53,438 bases of DNA, from positions 1 through 53,438 of the forward strand of contig NZ_SCFY01000029.1 in NCBI RefSeq assembly GCF_007049795.1, read 5' to 3'. Under the pieces are notes generated by a model, which saw only the letters and a program-made list of their open reading frames with translations, ran no database searches and was not told the DNA's origin. The translations under genes and the position numbers were made by a program. Below, one piece after another: positions 13,726-21,500 of the stretch (positions within the stretch are counted from its first letter, which is position 1; the number at the start of each line of letters is the position of its first letter). The stretch comes from Ectopseudomonas mendocina. Lineage in GTDB: Bacteria > Pseudomonadota > Gammaproteobacteria > Pseudomonadales > Pseudomonadaceae.

Positions 13726-15009
13726 ATGACCGATCGTGATTCGAACAAGCCACTGGCCACCAGCCGCCGTAACTTCCTCAAGCAATCCATCGCCCTGGCC
13801 GGCGCCGTAAGCGGCATCGCCGCACTCGGCCTGTCGGCGCCAGCTTCGCTGCGCAGCGCAGCCTGGGCGGCCGGCTCCGATGCGCCGGAGAAAGCCGCGC
13901 TGAACGTCGGTTTCATTCCCCTGACCGACTGCGCTTCAGTGGTGGTTGCCGCCACCCAGGGTTTTGGCGAGAAATACGGCCTGACCATCAATCCGAGCAA
14001 GGAGGCCTCCTGGGCCGGCGTGCGCGACAAGCTCAACACCGGCGAACTGGATGCCGCCCACGTGCTCTACGGCATGATGTACGGCGCCCAGCTCGGCCTG
14101 GCCGGGCCGCAGCGGGACATGGCGGTGCTGATGGGGCTGAACCAGAATGGCCAGGCCATCACCCTGTCCAAGCAACTGCGCGAAGCCGGCGTGACCAATG
14201 GCGCGCAACTGGCCGAACACGTGAAGAAAGGCGGTAACCCGCTGACCTTCGCCCAGACCTTCCCCACCGGCACCCACGCCATGTGGCTGTACTACTGGCT
14301 GGCCAGCGTCGGCATCAACCCGATGAGCGACGTGAAGACCATCGTCGTGCCGCCACCGCAGATGGTGGCCAACATGCGCGTCGGCAACATGGACGGCTTC
14401 TGCGTTGGTGAGCCTTGGGGCGCACGGGCGATCTTCGACAAGATCGGCTTCACCGCCACCACCACGCAGCAGATCTGGCCGGACCACCCGGAGAAGGTGC
14501 TCGGCACCACCCGCGCCTTCATCGAGCAGTATCCCAATGCCGCCCGCGCACTGATCATGGCGATTCTCGATGCCAGCCGCTTCATCGAGGCCAGCGAGGA
14601 GAACCGCAAGAGCACCGCCAAGCTGATTTCCGGCAAGGCCTACGTCAACGCGCCGGTGCAGGTGATCGAGCCGCGCTTTCTCGCTCAGTACGAGGACGGC
14701 CTCGGCAACAGCTGGAAGGACGAACACGCCATGGCCTTCTGCAAGGACGGCAGTGTCAACTTTCCCTATCACTCCGACGGCATGTGGTTCCTCACCCAGT
14801 TCAAGCGCTGGGGCCTGCTCAAGGATGCGCCGGATTACGCCGCCGTGGCCGCGCAGATCAACCAGACCGCGCTCTACGCCGAGGCTGCCAGCGCCCTCAA
14901 GCTGGCGGTGCCGAGCAGCCCTCTGCGCAGCAGCAAATTGATCGACGGCGTGGTGTGGGACGGCAGCAATCCGGCCGCCTACGCCGACTCCTTCACCATC
15001 AAAGCCTGA
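13726..15009 (+). CDS. nrtA: Nitrate ABC transporter substrate-binding protein (NrtA-like)
   Basis: A 427-residue protein. A twin-arginine signal (SRRNFLKQSIALAG, residues 13-26) is followed by an Ala-rich hydrophobic region to about residue 50, so it is exported folded to the periplasm. The mature domain is the NrtA/SsuA-like periplasmic binding fold (LNVGFIPLTDCASVVVAATQ at its start, then TFPTGTHAMWLYYWL). It would deliver nitrate or nitrite to the permease encoded next. ATG 13726 is preceded by AAGGATTAGATTC. First gene of an operon controlled by the sigma-54 promoter and NasT leader described above. Confidence 0.85.
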   Translation: MTDRDSNKPLATSRRNFLKQSIALAGAVSGIAALGLSAPASLRSAAWAAGSDAPEKAALNVGFIPLTDCASVVVAATQGFGEKYGLTINPSKEASWAGVRDKLNTGELDAAHVLYGMMYGAQLGLAGPQRDMAVLMGLNQNGQAITLSKQLREAGVTNGAQLAEHVKKGGNPLTFAQTFPTGTHAMWLYYWLASVGINPMSDVKTIVVPPPQMVANMRVGNMDGFCVGEPWGARAIFDKIGFTATTTQQIWPDHPEKVLGTTRAFIEQYPNAARALIMAILDASRFIEASEENRKSTAKLISGKAYVNAPVQVIEPRFLAQYEDGLGNSWKDEHAMAFCKDGSVNFPYHSDGMWFLTQFKRWGLLKDAPDYAAVAAQINQTALYAEAASALKLAVPSSPLRSSKLIDGVVWDGSNPAAYADSFTIKA

Positions 15010-15021
15010 CCGGAGGTGAGC

Positions 15022-15873
15022 ATGAATGCGCCCCTGAAAACACCCTTGCCGCCAGTCGCCAAGCCGCGCCTCTCTGCGCGGGCCTTGCTGCCCAGCACCG
15101 CCGCACTGGGCAGCCTGCTCAAAGCAGGCATCGCCCCGCTGCTGGGCATCATCGCCTTCATCGGTTTCTGGTCGCTGCTGGCGCAGTACAGCGAGGGCCT
15201 CCCGGGCCCCTTGAGCACCTGGCAGGCCGCCCTGGTGCTGTTCGCCGACCCCTTCTACGACAACGGCCCCAACGACATGGGCATCGGCTGGAACATCCTC
15301 AACTCGCTCGGCCGAGTCGGAGTCGGCTTCGGCCTCGCGGCGCTGGTGGGTATTCCCCTGGGGTTCGCCATCGGCCGTTTCACCTTTCTCGCCGGCATGC
15401 TCGCACCGATCATCAGCCTGCTGCGCCCGGTTTCGCCGCTGGCCTGGCTGCCGATCGGCCTGCTGGTGTTCGAGGCGGCTGGCCCGGCGTCGATCTGGGT
15501 GATCTTCATCAGTTCGATCTGGCCAATCATCCTCAACACCGCAGCCGGCGTGGCCAGCGTGCCGCAGGATTACCTGAACGTGGCCCGGGTGCTCAAGCTG
15601 TCGGAATTCAAGGTACTGACGCGCATCCTCTTCCCCGCCGTGCTGCCGCACCTGATGACCGGCATCCGTCTGGCCATCGGCGTGGCCTGGCTGGTGATCG
15701 TCGCCGCGGAGATGCTCACCGGCGGTATCGGCCTGGGCTTCTGGGTGTGGGACGAATGGAACAACCTCAACGTCGAGCACATTCTCATCGCCATCATCAT
15801 CGTCGGCCTGGTGGGTCTGGCGCTGGAGCAAATGCTGCTGCTGATCGCCAAGCGCTTTGACTACGCAAGCTGA
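15022..15873 (+). CDS. nrtB: Nitrate ABC transporter permease (NrtB-like)
   Basis: A 283-residue inner-membrane protein with several hydrophobic helices and the permease EAA-type loop around YLNVARVLKLSEFKVLTRIL (near residue 190). Start at ATG 15022, five bases after GGAGG; a GTG at 15016 overlaps the ribosome binding site and is less likely. It lies 12 bases after nrtA and forms the channel for the substrate handed over by it. NtrB-type permeases of this length are typical. Confidence 0.85.
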   Translation: MNAPLKTPLPPVAKPRLSARALLPSTAALGSLLKAGIAPLLGIIAFIGFWSLLAQYSEGLPGPLSTWQAALVLFADPFYDNGPNDMGIGWNILNSLGRVGVGFGLAALVGIPLGFAIGRFTFLAGMLAPIISLLRPVSPLAWLPIGLLVFEAAGPASIWVIFISSIWPIILNTAAGVASVPQDYLNVARVLKLSEFKVLTRILFPAVLPHLMTGIRLAIGVAWLVIVAAEMLTGGIGLGFWVWDEWNNLNVEHILIAIIIVGLVGLALEQMLLLIAKRFDYAS

Positions 15874-15894
15874 AGCGGCGCGTTCGGCCAACGC

Positions 15895-15919
15895 GTAGCC
15901 CGGATGCGATCGGGGCTAC
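15895..15919. repeat. REP-like palindrome
   Basis: GTAGCCC … GGGGCTAC flank GGATGCGATC, a short dyad of the same GTAGCCCGGATGC family seen at 35541-35604. It lies between the permease and ATPase genes of the nrt operon. Confidence 0.6.
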
Positions 15920-16020
15920 GCAACCTACAACTCAGTTCAACAATAGACGTCAAGTCTTTGTTTTAAATGAAAGTGCCTCCGATTAAATCCGGGGCACCGC
16001 GCCAGAACGGGAGAACTCCG

Positions 16021-16812
16021 ATGGACAAATTCGTGGAGCTGACCGCTGTCAGCAAGCACTTCGACACCAAGAAAGGCCGCTTCCAGGCACTGGCAGACGT
16101 CAACCTGAGCATCGCCCGCGGCGAGTTCGTGGCGCTGATCGGCCACTCCGGCTGCGGCAAATCCACCGTGCTCAACCTGATCGCCGGCCTGCTCGATGCC
16201 AACGAGGGCGGGCTGATCTGCAATGGCCGCGAGATCGATGGCCCCGGCCCGGAGCGCGCCGTGGTGTTCCAGAACCACAGCCTGCTGCCCTGGATGACCT
16301 GCTTCGGTAACGTCCACCTGGCCGTGGAAAAGGTCTTCGGTGCACGTGAAAACAAGGCCCAGCTCAAGGCCCGCACCGAGCAGGCGCTGAACATGGTCGG
16401 CCTCAACCATGCCATGCACAAGCATCCCAACGAGATATCCGGTGGCATGAAGCAGCGCGTCGGCATCGCCCGTGCTCTGGCCATGGAGCCCAAAGTGCTG
16501 CTGATGGACGAACCGTTCGGTGCCCTCGATGCGCTGACCCGCGCACACCTGCAGGACGAACTGCTGCGCATCGTCGGGCAGACCCAGAGCACCGTGGTGA
16601 TGGTCACGCATGACGTTGACGAGGCCGTGCTGCTGTCCGATCGCATCGTGATGATGACCAACGGCCCGGCCGCTACCGTTGGCGAAATCCTCGCAGTCGA
16701 GCTGCCGCGCCCGCGTGACCGTCTGGCGCTGGCCAATGACCCGCAGTACCACGCTTACCGCACCGCCGTGCTGGAATTCCTCTACCAGCGCCAGCAACGC
16801 CCGGCCGCCTGA
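16021..16812 (+). CDS. nrtD: Nitrate ABC transporter ATP-binding protein
   Basis: A 263-residue ABC ATPase: Walker A GHSGCGKST (about residues 42-50), Q-loop in VVFQNHSLLPWM, signature SGGMKQRVGIARAL (about 141-154), Walker B LLMDEPFGALD (about 161-171) and H-loop TVVMVTHDVDEA. It energises the NrtA/NrtB uptake system from the cytoplasmic side. The start at ATG 16021 follows GGGAGAACTCCG. A 147-bp gap holding a REP-like palindrome separates it from nrtB. There is no NrtC-type fused binding domain. Confidence 0.87.
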   Translation: MDKFVELTAVSKHFDTKKGRFQALADVNLSIARGEFVALIGHSGCGKSTVLNLIAGLLDANEGGLICNGREIDGPGPERAVVFQNHSLLPWMTCFGNVHLAVEKVFGARENKAQLKARTEQALNMVGLNHAMHKHPNEISGGMKQRVGIARALAMEPKVLLMDEPFGALDALTRAHLQDELLRIVGQTQSTVVMVTHDVDEAVLLSDRIVMMTNGPAATVGEILAVELPRPRDRLALANDPQYHAYRTAVLEFLYQRQQRPAA

Positions 16813-16909
16813 GCGCAATGAACCGCTCTGGCACAAGGGCCGGGGCGGTTGAACCTCTGCTCCATCGCAGGGACGAACAAGGGCCCTCAACCGACAAGCA
16901 GAGAATCCC

Positions 16910-17599
16910 GTGCTCGATCTCACCACCTGGAATCTGTCGATTCCCACCGAACCGGCACCGACCACCATCACCACCGAACGGCTGAATAACGGCTATGAGA
17001 GCCGTTACTTTCGGCGCAATGCCGACGGCAGCGTGACCTTCTGGGTGCCGGTTACCGGTTCGACCACGCCCGATGCGCGTTATCCGCGTAGCGAACTGCG
17101 CGAAACCCAGCACGACGGCACACTAGATAACTGGCTGCATGCCAGTTCGGACAGCTATCTAAGTGCCGTGCTGCAGGTCGACCAGGTGCCCAGCCGCAAC
17201 AAGGTGGTGATCGGTCAGATCCACAGCACTGACGCGCCAGGCAGCCAGAACGACCCATTGCTCAAGCTGCAATATCACTATCGGCGAGGTGTTGGCCGGG
17301 TGGAGGCACTGCTGCGTGCCCGCTCAGGCGACAGCGAGGTGCAGAACATCCTGCTGGCCGAGAACATCCAGCTTGGCGAGCGCTTCGGCTACGACCTACG
17401 CGTCACACCCAGCGGACGCATCGGCATCAGCGTGGCCAGCGCAGATGGCGACGACGGCTCGCTCTACCGCCAGTTGAGCAGCAGCTGGAGCAAGCAGTAC
17501 CTGTATTTCAAGGCCGGCGCCTACATCCAGGACAATTACGGAGCGGATAGCGAAGGTGGCCGGGTCACGTTCTACCACCTCAACAGCCTGCATCGCTGA
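16910..17599 (+). CDS. Polysaccharide lyase family 7 (alginate lyase-like)
   Basis: A 229-residue beta-jelly-roll protein with the PL7 signatures in order: RSELRE (about residue 64), GQIHS (about 102) and YFKAGAYIQD (about 203-212). These line the active site that cleaves alginate by beta-elimination (catalytic His of QIH and Tyr of YFKAG). It starts at GTG 16910 with a weak ribosome binding site and no signal peptide is visible, so it may act in the cytoplasm or use an unusual route. P. aeruginosa PA1784, from memory a PL7 relative, lies in the same neighbourhood. Confidence 0.82.
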   Translation: MLDLTTWNLSIPTEPAPTTITTERLNNGYESRYFRRNADGSVTFWVPVTGSTTPDARYPRSELRETQHDGTLDNWLHASSDSYLSAVLQVDQVPSRNKVVIGQIHSTDAPGSQNDPLLKLQYHYRRGVGRVEALLRARSGDSEVQNILLAENIQLGERFGYDLRVTPSGRIGISVASADGDDGSLYRQLSSSWSKQYLYFKAGAYIQDNYGADSEGGRVTFYHLNSLHR

Positions 17600-17636
17600 G
17601 GTTACAATCGCCGCTCTCCTCGACCAAGGCTCGACC

Positions 17637-18083
17637 ATGGCACGCCTGACCCTCGATTTTCCCGAAGACCAGTACTGCTACAGCACCCACTTGACCGTAC
17701 GCGTCACCGACATCAACGGCGCCAACCATCTGGGCAATGACTCGATGATCTCGATGATTTCCGAGGCGCGTGCGCGTTTCCTCTTCGAGTTCGGCATTCG
17801 CGAAACCGACGGCAAAGGCACCGGCATCATCGTCACCGACCTCGCCACCACCTACCGCGCAGAAGCTCATGCGCGCGACCAATTGCTGTTCGAAGTCGGC
17901 GTGATGGATTTCAACAAGTACGGTGGCGACATCACCTTTCGCATCACCCGTCCGGCTGATGGCGCTCTCGTGGCGATGGCCAAATCCGGCTTCGTGTTCT
18001 TCGATTATCTGCAGTCGAAGGTGGTACCGATGCCAGAGCCTTTCAACGCCAAATTTCCCAAGGTCAATCGCGTGGTCGGATAA
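17637..18083 (+). CDS. Hotdog-fold acyl-CoA thioesterase
   Basis: A 148-residue protein starting at ATG 17637. The layout HLTVRVTDINGANHLGNDSM followed by a long helix (ISMISEARARFLFEFG) and beta strands (FRITRPADGALVAMAKSGFV) is typical of 4HBT-type hotdog thioesterases, where an Asp or Asn near HLGND is catalytic. A longer in-frame start overlaps the alginate-lyase gene and is unlikely. Substrate unknown. Confidence 0.75.
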   Translation: MARLTLDFPEDQYCYSTHLTVRVTDINGANHLGNDSMISMISEARARFLFEFGIRETDGKGTGIIVTDLATTYRAEAHARDQLLFEVGVMDFNKYGGDITFRITRPADGALVAMAKSGFVFFDYLQSKVVPMPEPFNAKFPKVNRVVG

Positions 18084-18188
18084 CCGACCTGTTGGCGTGA
18101 CAGTTGCTAATCCATCTGCTACGCCTTAGTGCATAACGATAAAAGCCCTGCGCAGCCCCGGTGCAGAGCTACCTTGGGAGGAACCGCA

Positions 18189-18362
18189 ATGCCAGCTATG
18201 CGCCAACGCGCTCAACGCGCTGCTCTGATCGCCAGCCTCTCCGCCTGGCCACTCCTCACTCTTCCCCTTCCCACTCACGCCACCACGACCCACTTGCCCA
18301 GCACAACGCAGGCGCCTATGCAGGCCGAGCATACGGCAGGCAAGGTCGAACTCAGCCGCTGA
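18189..18362 (+). CDS. Putative small exported peptide
   Basis: A 57-residue frame with a good ribosome binding site (GGGAGGAACCGCA) before ATG 18189. The N-terminus looks like a signal peptide (RAALIASLSAWPLLTLPLPT, ending THA). The remaining about 26 residues are polar and Thr-rich. It lies just upstream of the nirB regulatory region. Not recognised; it could also be a chance frame. Confidence 0.35.
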   Translation: MPAMRQRAQRAALIASLSAWPLLTLPLPTHATTTHLPSTTQAPMQAEHTAGKVELSR

Positions 18363-18475
18363 TTGGCCAGCGCCGCACCAAATCGGCGCTCACGGCCTTG
18401 AAAAGGTGCACCCGCAGCAGCGCTGCACGGTCATGTCGCGCCCTGAAACCCGCTGAATCTGCGGTTTTGGCAAAT
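18363..18475. promoter_or_regulatory. Upstream regulatory region of nirB with dyad symmetry
   Basis: No gene is present. AGCGCCG (18369-18375) and CGGCGCT (18384-18390) form a perfect 7-bp dyad with GCACCA inside, resembling half of an NtrC site. Another TGCAC-rich dyad lies near 18405-18430. These are about 50-100 bp upstream of the -24/-12 promoter, where NtrC enhancers are usually found. Binding is not shown. Confidence 0.4.
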
Positions 18476-18491
18476 TGGCACAAGCGCTGCA
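18476..18491 (+). promoter_or_regulatory. Sigma-54 promoter of nirB operon
   Basis: TGGCACAAGCGCTGCA: TGGCAC, five bases, CTGCA. Correct -24/-12 spacing and only one mismatch to TGGCAC-N5-TTGCW. Confidence 0.78.
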
Positions 18492-18545
18492 TTGCTAGCC
18501 GTACAACTTGATTAAAGCGCGCGGCTCAACGACGAGCAGCGCGCT

Positions 18546-18607
18546 TCCCGATAGAACGGGATAGGACAAAGGCGTCCTCGCTAGGTGACTAGCGGGACGC
18601 CTTTTTT
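18546..18607 (+). promoter_or_regulatory. NasT (ANTAR) antitermination leader of nirB operon
   Basis: P1 is TCCCG-ATAGAA-CGGGA (18546-18561) and P2 is AGGAC-AAAGGC-GTCCT (18563-18578); both hexaloops have A1 and G4. The terminator starts inside P2 (AAAGGCGTCC at 18568) and its 3' arm GGACGCCTTT (18595-18604) ends in a T-run. This is the same architecture as the nrt leader but with different stems. A NasT dimer on P1-P2 would prevent terminator formation. Confidence 0.9.
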
Positions 18608-18675
18608 GTTTTTCTGGCCTGCCATTCATGGCGGCCACTTTTTATCCGTGATCAATGACTCAGGAGATGGCCGGC

Positions 18676-21132
18676 ATGCAAAAACTCAAGCTGGTGATGA
18701 TCGGCAACGGCATGGCGGGTGTACGCACCCTCGAGGAGCTGCTCAAGCTCGCCCCCGATCTCTACGACATCACCGTGTTCGGCGCCGAGCCGCACCCCAA
18801 CTACAACCGCATCCTGCTCTCCCCGGTACTGGCCGGCGAACAGACCTTCGAGGAGATCGTGCTCAACGATCTCAACTGGTACGCGGAAAACGACATCAAG
18901 CTGTTGCTCGGGCGCAAGGTGGTCAAGATCGACCGCAAGAAGCGCCTGGTGATTGCCGACGACGGCAGCGAGGCCGAGTACGACCGCCTGCTTATCGCCA
19001 CCGGCTCCACCCCCTTTATCCTGCCGGTACCGGGCAAGGATCTGGCCGGGGTGATCGGCTACCGCGACATCGCCGACACCCAGACCATGATGGACACCGC
19101 CAAGACCCACAAGCACGCGGTGGTCATCGGTGGTGGTCTGCTCGGCCTGGAAGCCGCCAACGGCCTCAAGCTGCGCGGCATGGACGTCACCGTGGTGCAT
19201 ATCGGCGACTGGCTGCTGGAGCGCCAGCTCGACCGAACCGCCGGCGAGCTGCTGCAGAAGTCCCTGGAAGACCGTGGCCTGAAGTTCCTCCTGCCCAAGC
19301 ACACCGCCGAGCTGCTGGATAACGGCGAAGGCCGCGTCTGCGCGGTGAAGTTCAAGGACGGCGAAGTGATTCCCGCCGATCTGGTGGTGATGGCTGCCGG
19401 CATCCGCCCCAACACCGAACTGGCCGAGAGCGCCGGCATCGCCTGCAACCGCGGCATCCTGGTCAACGACACCCTGCAGACCTATGACCCGCGCATTTAC
19501 GCCATTGGCGAGTGCGCCAGCCACCGCGGCATCGCCTACGGCCTGGTGGCGCCGCTGTTCGAGCAGGCCAAGGTCTGCGCCAACCACCTGGCTCAGCTCG
19601 GTTTCTCTCGTTACCAGGGCTCGGTGACCTCGACCAAGCTCAAGGTCACCGGTATCGACCTGTTCTCCGCCGGCGAATTCATGGGCGCCGAAGGTACAGA
19701 AACCATCACCCTCTCCGACCCCATCGGCGGCGTGTACAAGAAGCTGGTGATCAAGGACGACGTGCTGGTCGGCGCCTGCCTGTATGGCGACACCGCCGAC
19801 GGCGGTTGGTACTTCCGCCAGATCCGCGAGAACCACAACGTCAGCGAGATCCGCGACCACCTGATGTTCGGCGAAGGCGCCATCGGCGACGTTGGCCACC
19901 AGGGCGCCGACAAGACCGCCAACATGCCCGACAGCATGGAGATCTGCGGCTGCAACGGCGTGTGCAAGGGCACCATCGTCAAGGCCATCCAGGAGAACGG
20001 GCTGTTCTCGGTCGACGAGGTGAAGAAGCACACCAAGGCCGCCAGTTCCTGCGGCTCCTGCGCCGGCCTGGTCGAGCAGATCCTGATCAGCACGGTCGGC
20101 GGCGCCGCCGACGTCAAGCCCAAGAGCGAGAAGGCCATCTGCGGCTGCAGCGACCTCAACCACGGGCAGATTCGCAAGGCCATCCGCGAGCAGCACCTGA
20201 CGTCCATGGCGCAGACCATGGCCTTTCTCAACTGGAGCACGCCCAACGGCTGCGCCACCTGCCGTCCGGCGCTGAACTACTACCTGATCTCCACCTGGCC
20301 GGGCGAGGCCAAGGACGACCCGCAGTCGCGCCTGATCAACGAACGCGCCCACGCCAATATCCAGAAGGACGGCACCTACTCGGTGGTGCCGCGCATGTGG
20401 GGCGGCGTGACCAATCCCTCCGAGCTGCGCCGCATCGCCGATGTGGCCGACAAGTACAACGTACCCATGGTCAAGGTCACCGGCGGCCAACGCATCGACC
20501 TACTGGGCATCAAGAAAGACGACCTGCCAGCGGTGTGGAAGGATCTGGACATGCCCTCCGGCCACGCCTACGGCAAGTCCATTCGCACGGTGAAGACCTG
20601 CGTCGGCAGCGAGTTCTGCCGCTTCGGCACGCAGAACTCCACCCAGCTGGGCATCGACCTGGAGCACGATCTGTTCAACATGTGGTCACCGCACAAGGTC
20701 AAGCTGGCGGTCTCCGGCTGCCCGCGCAACTGCTCCGAGGCCGGCATCAAGGACGTCGGCATCATTGGTGTGGACTCCGGCTTCGAGATGTATATCGGCG
20801 GTAACGGCGGGATCAAGACCGAGGTGGCCGAGTTCTTCGTCAAGGTCAAGACCGCCGAGGAAGTGCGCGAGTACAACGCCGCCTTCCTCCAGCTGTACCG
20901 CGAGGAGGCCTTCTACCTCGAGCGCACCGTGCACTACCTGCAGCGCGTCGGCATGGAGCACATCAAGAAGGCGGTGCTGGAGGACGAGGCCAACCGCAAG
21001 GCCCTAGCCGCACGCCTGCACTACGCCCTGTCGTTCGAACAAGATCCCTGGAAGCAGCGCATCGAAACGCCGCAACTGAAGAAAGAGTTCGACACCATCA
21101 AGGTCGTGCAAATCGAGGAGGCCACCGTATGA
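18676..21132 (+). CDS. nirB: Assimilatory nitrite reductase (NADH), large subunit
   Basis: An 818-residue protein that reduces nitrite to ammonium with NADH. Order: FAD domain (GNGMAG, residues 10-15), NADH domain (VVIGGGLLGLEAA near 150), two BFD-like [2Fe-2S] segments (CGCNGVCKG near 424 with CGSCAGL near 458; CGCSDLNHG near 488 with GCATCRPAL near 525), then siroheme/[4Fe-4S] domain with CVGSEFCRFG (about 641) and CPRNCSEAG (about 681). ATG 18676 has CAGGAG nine bases upstream; ATG 18655 is the longer alternative. Overlaps nirD by four bases. Confidence 0.93.
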   Translation: MQKLKLVMIGNGMAGVRTLEELLKLAPDLYDITVFGAEPHPNYNRILLSPVLAGEQTFEEIVLNDLNWYAENDIKLLLGRKVVKIDRKKRLVIADDGSEAEYDRLLIATGSTPFILPVPGKDLAGVIGYRDIADTQTMMDTAKTHKHAVVIGGGLLGLEAANGLKLRGMDVTVVHIGDWLLERQLDRTAGELLQKSLEDRGLKFLLPKHTAELLDNGEGRVCAVKFKDGEVIPADLVVMAAGIRPNTELAESAGIACNRGILVNDTLQTYDPRIYAIGECASHRGIAYGLVAPLFEQAKVCANHLAQLGFSRYQGSVTSTKLKVTGIDLFSAGEFMGAEGTETITLSDPIGGVYKKLVIKDDVLVGACLYGDTADGGWYFRQIRENHNVSEIRDHLMFGEGAIGDVGHQGADKTANMPDSMEICGCNGVCKGTIVKAIQENGLFSVDEVKKHTKAASSCGSCAGLVEQILISTVGGAADVKPKSEKAICGCSDLNHGQIRKAIREQHLTSMAQTMAFLNWSTPNGCATCRPALNYYLISTWPGEAKDDPQSRLINERAHANIQKDGTYSVVPRMWGGVTNPSELRRIADVADKYNVPMVKVTGGQRIDLLGIKKDDLPAVWKDLDMPSGHAYGKSIRTVKTCVGSEFCRFGTQNSTQLGIDLEHDLFNMWSPHKVKLAVSGCPRNCSEAGIKDVGIIGVDSGFEMYIGGNGGIKTEVAEFFVKVKTAEEVREYNAAFLQLYREEAFYLERTVHYLQRVGMEHIKKAVLEDEANRKALAARLHYALSFEQDPWKQRIETPQLKKEFDTIKVVQIEEATV

Positions 21133-21437
21133 ACTGGCTGGATATCTGCGCCCTGGAAGAGATCAACGTGCTCGGCTCGCGCATCATCGCCGGGCCGAAA
21201 GGCGATATCGCCATCTTCCGCACCAGTAACGATGAAGTATTCGCCCTCGACGACCGCTGCCCGCACAAGGGCGGCCCGCTGTCTCAGGGGCTGATCTACG
21301 GCAAACGGGTGGCATGCCCGCTGCACAACTGGCAGATCGAGCTGGAGTCCGGCGAGGCCATGGCGCCGGACGTGGGCTGCGCGCACCGGCACGCGGCCAA
21401 GGTCGAAAACGGCCGCGTGTTGCTGGCCCTGGCGTAA
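21129..21437 (+). CDS. nirD: Nitrite reductase (NADH) small subunit, Rieske-type
   Basis: A 102-residue protein with Rieske motifs CPHKGG and CPLHNW. NirD family members keep the Rieske fold and, here, the cluster ligands Cys-His and Cys-His. It partners NirB in nitrite reduction. Its ATG overlaps the nirB stop (ATGA), so subunits are translated together. Confidence 0.9.
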   Translation: MNWLDICALEEINVLGSRIIAGPKGDIAIFRTSNDEVFALDDRCPHKGGPLSQGLIYGKRVACPLHNWQIELESGEAMAPDVGCAHRHAAKVENGRVLLALA

Positions 21438-21500
21438 CGCTGTGTGGGAGGGGCTTTAGCCGCGATGTCCTCCCATCCTCTTCCTGCAGGAGTCACGAAC

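Noticed and set aside
13936..15891. A 651-residue open frame on the minus strand opposite nrtA/nrtB
   Set aside because: It is rich in Asp/Gly/His/Gln with no recognisable motif and is fully covered by two well-identified genes on the other strand; typical antisense frame of high-GC DNA.
18652..20490. A 612-residue minus-strand frame opposite nirB
   Set aside because: Low-complexity Ala/Gly/Val composition and complete overlap with NirB, whose cofactor motifs are all intact.
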